Translations under genes and position numbers: made by a program
Origin: Lunularia cruciata
Taxonomy: Eukaryota > Streptophyta > Marchantiopsida > Lunulariales > Lunulariaceae
Length of the DNA: 64,000 nucleotides
Direction: 5' to 3'
Assembly: GCA_948567375.1 (NCBI GenBank)
Contig: OX419759.1
Span: 6,540,744-6,604,743, forward strand
The notes under the pieces: model-generated
The model's input: only the letters and a program-made list of their open reading frames with translations
Told to the model about the DNA's origin: nothing
Databases searched by the model: none
In this document: positions 1 to 11,400 of the stretch, piece after piece
How positions within the stretch are numbered: position 1 is the stretch's first letter
How the letters are laid out: every line of letters starts with the position of its first letter

Positions 1-1141
1 TAAATTCATCCTCAATGTCAATGTGAAACTCAACCTCATCTTGCCACATTGACAAATGGGCCTCCATCACCTTTTTTATCTCATTTATCACCTTTTGCCT
101 TGTGCTCACACATGGCATGTTGAGTAAAATGGCCTCTATAACACCACCCTCTAAAAAACACTATATGTACTCCACAACAAAAGCTCAAGAAATCCCTTAC
201 CACCATGTACTCTTATATAGATTCTTGAATCCTCTAACATGTACTCTTATTATGTATATTTTTTGCTCTTGTAGCATGTACTCTTATGTAGATTATTAGC
301 TCCTTTGCAAAGTGTAAATTCTCTATACATTTTTCTTCTTCTTTGTTCATCTATATTTGTGCATTGGCAATATCCGTAAAGATCAAAGATCCACCTTATC
401 TACTACTAAAGAGTGTTTTCTTGGTCATATGTACACTCCTATGTGACTTTTACTTCTCAATACTACTAGATCTATATTTAGTGTTTGACTTTTACTAACA
501 TGAGACTATAGAGAATCCATTGATTTTTCCCTCTCTACCCTAATACAAATTGATTTTCCTTCTACACCCCTTTGCTAATGACAAAATCCATATACAAACA
601 ACACAATAGAGCTCATTATTTTCTTTCTAGATTGTTTCTAATTTCTAGTCCTTCTCAAAATTGTTTCTAATTTATAATTTCTCAATGTCAAATAATTTTT
701 AAGGACAAAAACATTTGTTTTGTTTTGACCTCTGATTTTTCTTGACCTCTATTCTTTCCTTTGAGCTCTACTTTTCCTTTTTTTCCTCTTACCTCAACCT
801 CTACTCTAGTGTGACTCCTACTAACCCACATGAACTCTTATTTCTATTTTTTCTTCAACCTCCCTTTGAGCCTCTCTCCACTAACCTACATGAACTTTTG
901 TTCCTATCAAACCCATATGAACATTTATTCCTATTGAACATGGACTCCAACAAGGCTAGACTCTCTCTCTAAGTACATGGAACGAGGAGGAAATCTGTAT
1001 GGATTACAAGTAAAAATTAAACTCAAACTAGAACCATTAAATTTGGAGAGTATTACCTGATTTTCAAACTTGTGTCTCTCTACATTGCCTCATTATCTTT
1101 TCTCTCTCAACCTCATGATATTGGATCTACTTTATAGCAAC

Positions 1142-1450
1142 ACTCTCTTCAAGCCTCACTTCAAGCTTGGAGTTGTAAGAGGCAATGTGCTTGAGGGAGG
1201 AGGATCTTGTCTCTAACTCATGCAATACTCTCTTCCAAGCTTGGAGTTGTATGAGGCAAAGTTCCTCCCGATCTCTACCTCACTAAACCCTAAACCCTAA
1301 ACTCTCTTCCAAGCTTTAGATTTGCACAAGCTAATGTGTTTCACTCTATATTTGCTTCCAATTTGGAATTGCAGAAGGCAATGTGCAATGTGCCTCATGA
1401 TCTCTTCCTCATGCAACACTCTCTTCCACCTTGGACCAGAGACTCATCAT
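1142..1450. repeat. Degenerate tandem repeat, about four units
   Basis: The phrase 'actctcttccaagcttgga' or a close variant starts near 1142, 1229, 1301 and 1419. It is followed by 'gttgta-gaggcaatgtg' and a 'cctcatg/atctct' segment. Units vary from about 70 to 120 bp and have diverged, so this is an old array. Confidence 0.6.
1283..1302. repeat. Interstitial plant telomere-type repeat
   Basis: About 2.7 units of CCCTAAA lie in a row inside the 1142-1450 array. This is the Arabidopsis-type telomere unit. So short a run can arise by chance or by break repair and does not show a chromosome end. Confidence 0.6.
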
Positions 1451-2159
1451 CTTTCTCATTTCATTTGGTTTAGTTTAGTTGAGAGTTTCCTCTTGTAATT
1501 GGATCTTTTTACCACCTCCTTTCTGAATCTGCAGATCCCATCCAATCCATCTCATCTAGTACATCTTATCTTTGTACTTGCTACTCATCTCTAATGTGCA
1601 CATTCTACTCCAATTTGATCTCTTCACATCACTAGCTCTTTCTTTTGTTCCTCACAAGCTACCCTCAGATACATGAGACAAGGAGATTTCCCACTCCAAA
1701 TTATTTCATGTACCAACATTCATTTCTCTAATTGGAATCCTCTTGAAGCTACTAGGTCTCTTTGTTCTCTTGAAAAAACTAGCCTCTATCCACCCGAGTT
1801 CTCTCGTTTTAACTCAAAATAGTAAAATGTGAATTGGAAAACATTTTACTCACTAATGTTCTAGAACTATATTCTATATATTTCTAAGTTTGGTCTATCT
1901 TTCATTGGACATTTATTATTTTACTTTCATGATCTATTAACAAATAAGACCAAAAAATTAGTTTATTCTTGGGAATTGGTCGATATGAAATTTGAAAAAT
2001 AATGGAAATCTAGAAAAACACCTCAACTGCATTCATTTACTTTTATGCTTATAATTAAAAATTTTGAATCAATAAATCCAATGTCTTTAATCTTAACCTT
2101 AAATATATCACAAAAATAAACTTGAGAGTAATAGTTCCAATGCTCCTGATATTCTCTAC

Positions 2160-2833
2160 GTACAAGCAATGGTTTCAAATACCGTGTGAGGATTTTGCAC
2201 CATGACTTCTTGGCGAATCAGCTTTAACCATCGTTTGAAATTGTTGAGAGCCTTTGTTGGACTCATATCGGTTATTGCAACTTGTAGATCCAAAAATGCC
2301 TCCACTTACTCTTGTACGCTATTCTTTTGTCTCAATCCACATAGTCGAGTTTGTGCCATCTGCACAAAATCCACCGATTGGAAATTCTTCAGCAATCCTT
2401 CTTGCATTTCTGTCCACATGACCTCCCTTCTCTCCACCAACATGGATTGTTCCCAAGCATCATACCATGTGAGGGCTTTATCGATCAAGTACCCATATGC
2501 AAACATGCGTGCAACATGCTCCGTGATCTCTGTTGAGAACAATCTGAAATATCGATTCATTCTCAAGATCCAATTTTCCACTACTCCCATCATATGCTGC
2601 CTCTCATAAGGCTCAATGTTGCAGGTCTTCTTCATCCGGAGTAGCAATGTGGCTTCATCGTTGATTGGGTTAGTAGGCACAAGTGCCTCTCCAAGTACTT
2701 CCATCGCAAGTACTGGGTTTTGAGACGGTTCTTCTTCTTGCATGGCTTGATCGTTCCTGAGGATTTGCACTTGACTTTGTAATGTGTCCATGGTCATCTT
2801 AATCTCTTGAAACTCATTCAACATCCCTTGCAT
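2160..2833 (-). pseudogene. Ty3/gypsy gag fragment (family G1, copy 1)
   Basis: A minus-strand frame opens at 2833 and stays open for about 175 codons. It encodes the capsid region of a plant gypsy retrotransposon: a coiled N-terminal part, then a Retrotrans_gag core with the typical KALTWYDAWEQ block. The frame shifts near 2306, but recognisable gag (EAFLDLQ, then MSPTKALNNF) continues to about 2160. A second, more decayed copy of the same gag lies at about 48.80-49.43 kb on the + strand. The rest of pol is missing here, so this is a truncated element whose 5' LTR is at 3470-4207. Confidence 0.8.
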
Positions 2834-3456
2834 TCATTGCACCAGCTCTTGCAATTGCGGATCCATGGTTCTTGCAACACTCAATTGCTAATGTCTACTT
2901 CTATACAAAGTCAATATGATCACTCTAGATGGCGCACAAACTATTGGAACTACCATTGGGACCTTAGAAGCTATCACTCGTTGATAATACTCCTCGCCAA
3001 AATTCCTAACCACAAAATCTTTAAACATCACTCATGGTCTCACTACTTAACGGATTTCTACTTGAGTGTTGAAAGGGAGAGGATTTGGGATATTTACATC
3101 CATATTATCATAATAGAATGTAGATTGTCAGATCCCACTCTCTATCATATATCACCACAAGTAGAATCACAAGGTTTGGTGAGTTCATCACCCTATCCAT
3201 GAATTGTACGCCAAAGTGATAAACTAACATTACACTCATTTGCTCACGCTAGATGTATATAACCTTGATGTGGAATGAATTTGGGAATGGAAAAGTAGGT
3301 GTAGGAAATTGTCCTCCCGGTGCATCCATCCCGTCTACTCTCTGAAATCCTTCCTAAGTCTAACAATTACTCTATGTTCTCCACCTCAAATTACTCAGTT
3401 TTAGTACTTCGTGCTCTTCCAAGAGGGGTGATCCACTCTCTTGGACCAAGATACTT
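2834..3456 (-). mobile_element. Untranslated leader of gypsy G1 copy 1
   Basis: The segment between the primer binding site and the gag frame has no long open frame. Its part next to the primer site matches the start of the leader of the second copy (from about 48186), including the shared words 'agagagtggatca'. Confidence 0.55.
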
Positions 3457-3468
3457 GCTCTGATACCA
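3457..3468 (-). promoter_or_regulatory. Primer binding site, initiator tRNA-Met
   Basis: On the minus strand this reads TGGTATCAGAGC, the usual plant retrotransposon primer site complementary to the 3' end of initiator tRNA-Met. It sits directly after the LTR, which fixes the direction of the element as minus. Confidence 0.9.
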
Positions 3469-3469
3469 T

Positions 3470-4207
3470 TTTAATACTCTGAGGATAAGAGAAGAGAGAA
3501 AAACACAAATTACACACTCAACATTTGGTGCCCCAAAGGAGCACCTTCTCTTTATTATATAGACAAAGAGGATCTCCTCCAAGGAAGCTCCACCATAGGA
3601 TTAGGCACACAGATAGGTGACATGTCATCAAGCTCCACCCTTGGATTACTTACTTGGATGGGTGACATGTCGATCTAGGTCCTATCTGGTTGGTCAAACA
3701 AGCTTTGACTAGATGGAATCTTTTAGGTAATCTTTTTGTAAGAGTCTCAGAATCACGTGAGTAAGGTACTGTTGGAAAGCTCTCAACAAGACAAACCAGT
3801 GGGGAGGGAAGGCCAGCCTTTCCTCCATTTGGGGGGGGGACTGCACATTTTTGAGGCCTAATTCATCCGTTTAGGCTTTTGAAATTGCCTTCAAAGATTT
3901 CAAGCATATTTCGATTCCTACTCTATTTGTAGAAGTCCCCTTTTGGTGATACCTCTTTCTGATCTGTTTAGTCCATCATGTGTAACATCCTTCCAGATGT
4001 TACTAAACAAATTCTCACCTTTAAATCATATGTCTAGCTATTGGTTCTAAGGTTCTCAAGTCTATTTTGGTTTCTGCCCTATTAGTAGAAGTACTCTTTT
4101 GGTGATATTTTTATCTGATCTATTTTGACCATCATGCATAAATTCATTCTAGATGTTACCAAACCAAATTTCACATCTAGATCATATGGCTAGCTCATGG
4201 TATTACA
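3470..4207 (-). repeat. LTR of family G1, copy A (5' LTR)
   Basis: About 738 bp. It matches four other copies in the window: B 32613-33375, C 50759-51503, D 51526-52267 and E about 47611-48172. Shared landmarks are 'ttcatccgtttaggc', a poly-G run (here near 3832) and the terminal words 'ggtattaca'. On the minus strand it starts TGTAATACC. The primer site and gag follow in order, so this is a 5' LTR. No matching 3' LTR is present. Confidence 0.85.
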
Positions 4208-5230
4208 AATAGTCATATTTGCAAGGACTTGTGAGAGAAAATAAAATATTTGCGGGGATAGAAACCAAAGATGCAATTTTGAAAATGGTGTCGCAAAAAT
4301 GAAGGCAGACAGAAATGAAAATGAAAAATGGAAATTTAGGGTCCAATCACATTCATCCACTCGAGTAGGGGCCGTCAAATTAGTAAATAGAGGATGTCTC
4401 CTTAGCGCCCCCCATATTATATCTATTATACCCCATGTGCTATGAATACATGAATCCTAAAACACCAAAAACACAAAGGGAAGTACACCTCCACGAAGGC
4501 ATTTACTACTTCTTCATCCGTGCCAAACACACTGCTGAAGTGCATGAGCGAATGCCACTACCCCTCGTATCGTTTTTGTTCAAAAGCTCATGAATGCCAA
4601 GGGATACTAAGGTTGGATAGTGTAAGGAAATCTTCTAAATACAAAATTGGAAAACAAAGAACCAAGCTTGGAAAGTATAACGAAATCCACTCAACTCAAA
4701 CATTGTAAAAGATGAAGCGAACGAAGGTTCGGAAGTCAGGGAATTCTTCTCATGGCCCAACTACCTTATAGAGAAAAAATATGTCTTCAAGTTTAAAACA
4801 TGTACCTGGTTGAAATATAAGTAATAAGGTGAATTTCATCTTAAGTACAAATAATTAAATAAATTTGGTGTTGTCTCTTAATTTTGAGAACATATTTAAT
4901 TATTTAAAATTTCTTTTCTTAAAATTTTCCATAAGTCCATTCTCGATTTATGAGCGTATGTATTTACCCTTTGAATGAGAACCTCTTCATATAGTTTCAA
5001 GTAGATAAATATTTTTTTATCATCTACTAGGTAACCAAAACGATAATGTATGTATGGATATTGATTTGTGGAAACTTTTGTGGAGTGCATCCCCTCTTGC
5101 ATGAATTTGATTGTGGCAAGAAGAAATACATCCCGAGAGACACCTCTAGCAGAACAAGTACACACCCCACTAAAGCAATCATGATTCTCGCGGCAAGAGA
5201 GCTGTTCGTATGGGATGAGCATGAGCTCTG
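4208..5230. other. Spacer, possible receptor-kinase debris
   Basis: No intact gene. On the minus strand 4896-5222 is open for 108 codons. One segment (GYLVDDKKIFIYLK) loosely resembles subdomains IV-V of plant receptor-like kinases. It lies 3' of the LRR fragments at 5.7-6.8 kb in the right order for an LRR receptor kinase. The likeness is weak and I do not call it a gene. Confidence 0.25.
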
Positions 5231-5709
5231 TTGTATTAAGGTTCTAAGTATCTCATATCATTCATAGTGTAAATTAAACTAAGCACGAAAAGGGAAAAAG
5301 TCACAGGTTAACTTACTACAATAATTCGACAAGATACTTCGCTTGCAATGCAATTGCAAAAGCCGTGCCGCAAAAAACACTAAATTAAATATTATAATAC
5401 GTTGAAATGCTGTAATTTAATAACTAATGGGTGTAGAGATTAGTACTAATCTGGATTGGCATAATCAGAAGGAAAGAAACACTTCTCAATAACAGACAGT
5501 AGGAAGAACATTAACTTCTATGAACTTCTCACCAAGTGGCTGTCCTGCTCAAAGTGTTCCTTAGCTATGCCCTGCATAGAAATATGGCAACAACGAGAAA
5601 CTACGGAAGTCATGATCAGGTTGCATCTTGAAGTTTATTGTTTGTAGGAGCACATACACGACACATAATACCTTGGGGGACACTTCTTGGGAAACACTAA
5701 ACTTGGTTT

Positions 5710-6770
5710 TCACCGCACAACCATCGCTTGATCATTGTTGAGAGGATGGTCAAGCCTGCCGGGAATTGAGGTCAAGCACCTGTAAAATTGTCGCAGGAGA
5801 AATTCACCACCCCTCATGATATTGTTGAAGTGGAACTTCTTCTTCAAGCCGAGTGAGAATTGAGGTAAATGACCAGTGAAATTAGGGGGTTTCAAAACCG
5901 AATTTAACGGGAACCCTATGGAAATCGGTCGTTACTGAACTTCCCGTAAATGGCTCTATTGGGCCGTGTATAATTAATTTAGTTCAATTTTGAACACTTG
6001 CGTATACTTTATTCAAAATCAAATTCGAATAAAATTTCAGAGAAAACTAATTTTGAACTATTTTTCATTCATTAATACCTATAAAGTGCTTGAATCCCGT
6101 AAAAGCTTACAGTAACCCATAAGTATTTACGGGTGATGAATTTCAAACCCCGTAAATTTATTCTGTGGTTACCGAAAATATCACTGTAAAATCCAAATAC
6201 CCACCCTCTGCCCCCATAGAAGTTTATGGGATATCCCCATAAAAGAATATTACGGGATCTTTCCGGATCCCGTAAATATTTATAAACACGAAACCAAGAT
6301 CCAGTTTCAAGGGGTGAAACTTCGTCGTCTAGTGGAGCATCGTGGAGATCAATGAACACCAATGGGTTCCGGATGTACCCAGAAGATGGAGGAGATGAAC
6401 TTGGTTGTTGGAAAGATGCATCGTGCACAAAACCCTCCCACCTTGTCCATGGAACCTTGTTGGAGACATTCACAGCAAAAGAAGCCAAGATTGAAAAAAT
6501 TCTCCACCAGGACACCATCAATTTAGATCATTATCTGACAGTTTCAGATAATTATTACGCCTATAGCCGTTCTAGATTAAGCTACCCATGCAACGTTCAC
6601 AACGGGGAACTCTCTCTGTAAAAGTTTTGGGAAGGTCCACATTTCGAACTTTGCAAGAGTAGAGGACAGGGGCAGCTGATTCTCGTTGTGAGATAAGTCA
6701 AGGTTTTTCAAACGAGAAGATCGGAATAGTTCTACTGGTAAAGTTGTAGACAGTTATCACGAGCAGCATC
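5710..6770 (-). pseudogene. Decayed leucine-rich-repeat receptor-like gene
   Basis: Two LRR fragments lie on the minus strand. About 6620-6765 encodes LPVELFRSSRLKNLDLSHN followed by NQLPLSSTLAKF, a clear plant LRR consensus (LxxLxxLDLSxNxL). 5710-5895 encodes NFTGHLPQFSLGLKK and further repeat-like residues. The middle (about 5900-6600) is unrelated sequence with many CCCGTAAA motifs. In-frame stops and the interruption show this is a relic. LRR proteins of this type are usually plasma-membrane receptors or extracellular proteins. Which subfamily this came from cannot be told. Confidence 0.6.
5943..6276. repeat. Cluster of CCCGTAAA / TTTACGGG motifs
   Basis: The 8-mer CCCGTAAA occurs at 5943, 6096, 6149 and 6269, and its complement at 6126. 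A one-mismatch form lies near 6249. It is accompanied by 'cccataa' variants. The cluster lies between the two LRR fragments, so it may be an inserted non-coding element. No clear terminal repeats were found. Confidence 0.5.
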
Positions 6771-8487
6771 CAAACTAAAAAGACTCTCCGACTCTTAGTA
6801 ACTTTTTCAGTTGTGTGTTAGAAATTGAAACTTTTATCAATTTGAGAAGCCTTCAGGTAACTACGAAAATCAAAATTGATTGAAACTTCAAAGATACAAA
6901 AGAATGACAGAAATCCACATAGATCCTGCTGAATGTGAACACACTAGAGAGCCAAGGTAGAAACAGACAAAATCATGCATACGAGAAGGTACGACTGCGA
7001 AACGCAGCTATTTAGATCTTTAGATAGTAAAGCCATAGCTAAGACTATCACGGTCCACAGAAGTAAGAGTCAAGTAAACAAGCTATGATTTTACAACATC
7101 AAACCCGCTCCGTGCATACGCCCCAATCTGTAAACGTGTATCCTTTTGTCGATGTAAATCTGGTATGAAGTGAAAAACGGTTCACGAGTAGGAGTTGAGT
7201 GACTCTGTCCACACACTCGCACTCTGTCGAGGAAAATTTGCGATGGAGTTAATAGTGGAAGGAGAGAAAATTTCAGTTACTTCATCCTCGTTTTAGAGTC
7301 CCGTGTTGTACTCTAGGCGTTCTCCACTTTTTTGTATCTTTTCGACAATGTCACTCTATGGGTGGGAGGACATTGTTTGTCCAAAGGGACTGGGGGAGGA
7401 CAAAGAGGTAGTATCATAGTAGACAGAGGAAGCGTGATGGTGCAAGATTGTTTTACCAAAGATACTCGGTTACTGCTTCCCGTTTCCGTTGCATAAATGA
7501 GATTAAGACGTTACCGTGATAGAGAAAGTCCATTTGCTGCCAAGACGTTACTTTCATGGATTGAAGCGAGAAAAAGTGCAGTGGAGTTGTGTTCACAGCC
7601 AAACTCTGGAAATAGCAGAACATGCAGAAAGAAGGTTTGGCCCTCTAAACTGGATGACAACTGATGTTGAAATAGCGGGTGAAAATATTTTATTAATTCA
7701 AAGAAATTAAATACTAATAATAATAATTTCTAGTTTATACAGTTTTACATATAGATAAATAAAATAAAACACTTTCTTGCAAGCCCCGTCCTTATAATGT
7801 CTTCCGAGCATAGTTTCTAAAAGAGATGTTGCATCTGATATTGTTTACAGTGAGTAAATAAATCATCATTCACATGTCCATGAGATCGTACAGAATAAAA
7901 CATTCTCTTTATTATTCAGGTAGCAAAGTGAACTTGTCAATGGTCTGTGTAGTGAGGGTAACATGGGTCCTGAGGCCAGATTGGAAAGGTAAAGGGTTGA
8001 TTGCTTTGTGAAGTCCGGGATCCTTAAATTACACAGTATCGATACTTGTGACCTGTGTTTTGTTTACTCTGGCGAGCTGGACATTGGGCGAAGGACATCG
8101 AAGGATGCGCTTGAACAACGAACAAAAATATCCACCTCACATGTATACACCCCGGATCTTTTAGTCTCGTCAACCGTTGTGCTAAAAAGCAGAGAGAAAG
8201 AAGACAGGTACAGACGAACTGAAAAATTCGTCTTTCAAGTTATACAACGTTCTTGCTGCCCTGGCCAGATTTCTGAGGAAGTCATGTTGCAAAAGGACTC
8301 TATACAAGCGAATATACAGATGAGAGGGGGGGACCACTTTTAAAAACGTGAAAGATCAATGGTGCAAAGAGAGAAAGCATTGAATTTCTGAAATAGAAGA
8401 AGGTGACCGCGTAGAAATTCCGCGTAGATTTCTGAAATTGAGGACTGGAAAATGTCATCCAACAATCTGAAGGGCTACCATGTGATT
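6771..8487. other. Spacer downstream of KNL2
   Basis: No coding region is supported. The longest frame (8008-8343 +, 111 codons) matches nothing I know. The part next to 8488 probably contains the KNL2 3' untranslated region and polyadenylation site. Base composition is more balanced than in the transposon-rich parts. Confidence 0.4.
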
Positions 8488-11400
8488 CTAACTTCTAGTA
8501 ACCTCTGCGGCTTTGCATAACTTTCTCTGCATGGTTCTTGCGTCCTTGTCTGCAGGTGGTTTAAAATTGTAGCAACCTGCGAGGAAGCACCAAACATGCT
8601 CGTGGTTAGATTTCTAATCATTCTCGAGGGAAACGTAAAGCTAGTCATAATATGTGGAATGTAAGTCCACAGGTTGACATTCTCACCTGTGCCAGACTCT
8701 GCATCCACGCCCTTGAATCCTTCAGCAATTGCGATAATACTACCATCCTGCAAGATTTGACATCTTTCAGCTCCTATGATAAACCGGATACTTGAAATCT
8801 CTATCAAGTAGATATGGTCAAATGAACTGAATGAGACCTGGTCTGGCAGAACCACGAAGGATGCTGAACGCGTATCAACCTAATGGCAGAAAGACCAGCA
8901 AGCAGACCAAACAAACTTCCTGCTCTGGAGGCAGCAATACCAACAACCAAAGGAGAAAGCTAAATTCTTTTCCTTTGATTCGCAAAGTACCAGCGAGTTG
9001 GCAAGATCTGAGGGCAACAATCACTCACAATATCATACTTGATAGACTGGTTACGCCAAGTAGCCAGGCGAGGCACCAATACTCTTCCTGTCGTGGATCA
9101 ATAAAGTCATTAGTCATATACAAATGCAAATTGAAGGAATCCCACGTGCGGAGGAGTCAAGGAACCGTGCATCTTCTCAGCATGGACCCCGTCTCTGGCT
9201 CGGGGCTGCTCGGAACTTGCACAGGCTTCCAACAAAATTGCGAGGCAGCTACCACATGAAAACAGAAAAGCAACTCCAACTACCAGTACATATCTTTAGT
9301 GCCAACTTTCTATGGTTAACATGGAGGAAGAACGACACTGCATCGTTACTTCATTTGAAGGTCGTGCGAAGAGAGTTGAAAGGAACACGAACCACTTCTA
9401 ACTTAAGTAATTTGCACCTGAGGGTCATGAACCACGAAGGATGCAAATTACTCCGCGCATAGACGGGAGGAAAGCTCGAGTCAGAAGCAGAATCACTTAC
9501 CATGTCGAGATGTCTTCAAGCCAAAGGCTTCTGGCACCATTGTTTTGTCTATAACTCTTGGAGAAGGAGGAGCAGGTGGAACAATCTGTTTATCACAATG
9601 AAGTTCGTGTAAAGGTGAGTAGTACTGTAAAATTTACCACTTGACGGCAACATGTAACCGGAAACCATTTCCATTGACTGTCCCCTAACTGCTCCAAAAA
9701 GATACAATATGTTACGTACCGAAGTCTTTGGCTTATTTGCTTTCTTCCGACATTCACCATCCTTCCTTGCCCCTCGTTTCGTAACCTTCGGTGGCGCACA
9801 TCGGTCGAGTAAGGTCTTCTTCCCTGACTTCGGAAGCCTTCTCCTTCTCACAGTATTGGATAACCTCACTGCACTGTCCGACTTTTCAGAATATTCAGAC
9901 TCTTTGTGGGACACATTATCTGTAGAATCCTCAGCTAGAGATTTCCCCTGACTATCTTTACCGATCTCTTTGTTAATTGTGGACACTTTTCTCCTTCTCG
10001 ATCTGAAATAGTTTCTGCTCGTCCTGCGCTGGCGCCGTTGCTGAGGAGGTACAGGAATATCCCCTCTTGAGGGTTCAAAACTACGATTCTTATCGTCGTC
10101 AGAACATGAAGCGTCCGTGACATCGTTCAGATCTTTTTCATCCTTTACATTGTTATGTTCTACCTCTTCCCCGTCACCGCTGAAAAACCCAGCTTTTGTA
10201 TTCAAGTCGACTATCTCCTTCTCTGCAACGCAACCTTTCTTGGTAAACTTTCGTCTCCTACCCTTGTAGTAACTCCTTGATTTCCTGCGATATTTCCTGC
10301 TAATAAAAGCAACATTTACTCCGCCTTCCTCACAATTATGCTCTGCTTCACTGACATCTTCTGCCGTGGGACAGACCATCTCCACATGTTCTTCACACTT
10401 CAGAGGGCCGTTTAGCTCCCTACCGACTTTACTCAAACAACATGCACCCAGGTCTTCACCTGATTGGTTTGATGAAGAGATTAAGGCAACCCTCCTTCTA
10501 CCTTTGTTTACATTCACAGCTCCACTTTCGTATTTTGATGCAGAAACATTGAACTCTCTTCCTGAATCTCCATTTAGGTCAGCCTCAGTATCCACAACAT
10601 GATCGGGAAGCTCTTCCGAGACGGCTCCAAGTTGGCCACGAGGAAGTGCAATGATTTCCGATTTCTTGAGCCTCTTCCGAGTTTTAGGTTCCGCAGCAAG
10701 TGACTTCTTAGGGACAAGGTTTGTCTCGCCTCCAACTTTCAAAAAGCTGGCATCAACCATTGGTTCATCCGTAGATTTATCACGGTTTCCTCCATTCCTT
10801 ATTGGTGACTCTGGCGACTCTGGCGGACTTCTTGCCCTCTTCCTGCTTTCTTGTAACGGCGTGCATGGCATAGAGTCTTGCATCATGCCAGTAACGCCTC
10901 CAGCAGCTGTGGGATTCGAAGGAGCTTCATTACGTACCTTTCCGGCTGTGGATCTTGTTCTGACTCTGCTCGGTACATGAGATCCACATAAGACCTTGCT
11001 TCGCCTGTCTAACACATCTTCAGTGAGCTCTTGAAATGGCCTCTTCCTTGTAGTGTCACTACAGTGAGGTGACTCTCCCGCAGAAGGCTTCCCTAAATCA
11101 CCCTCCCTAGTTGAAGTATTTTCATTCGCGTTGTCTTCAATGTCAGCATCACCATTATACCTCTTCCTTGTAGTATCGCTACAATCAGTTGACTGTTCTG
11201 CAGAAGGCTTCCCTATATCACCTTCCCTATTTGAAGTATCTTCATTCGAGTTGTCTTTAATGTTCGCATCCCCCATGCTTTCTCGATCTCCATTAGGACC
11301 TCCTCCCAGACTTGTTCTATTCTCATCAACTTTTACACAGCAGGAAGGGCATATTGCCTTCGAGTCAGAAACAGAAGCACAAGTGCACCCCTTCGCTATT

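Larger units (their letters stand above)
1..2100. other. Gene-free flank with degenerate short repeats
   Basis: No supported gene. The stretch is C/T-rich on the + strand and built partly of decayed short repeats. Near 820-935 a block of the type 'aacc-acatgaac-tt-ttcct' recurs about three times. Open frames here are short and low-complexity (Ser, Leu, Phe) and match no family I recognise. Confidence 0.5.

Noticed and set aside
4896-5222. Receptor kinase domain
   Set aside because: Only one short segment resembles a kinase. The ATP-binding loop and catalytic motifs (HRD, DFG) are not found.
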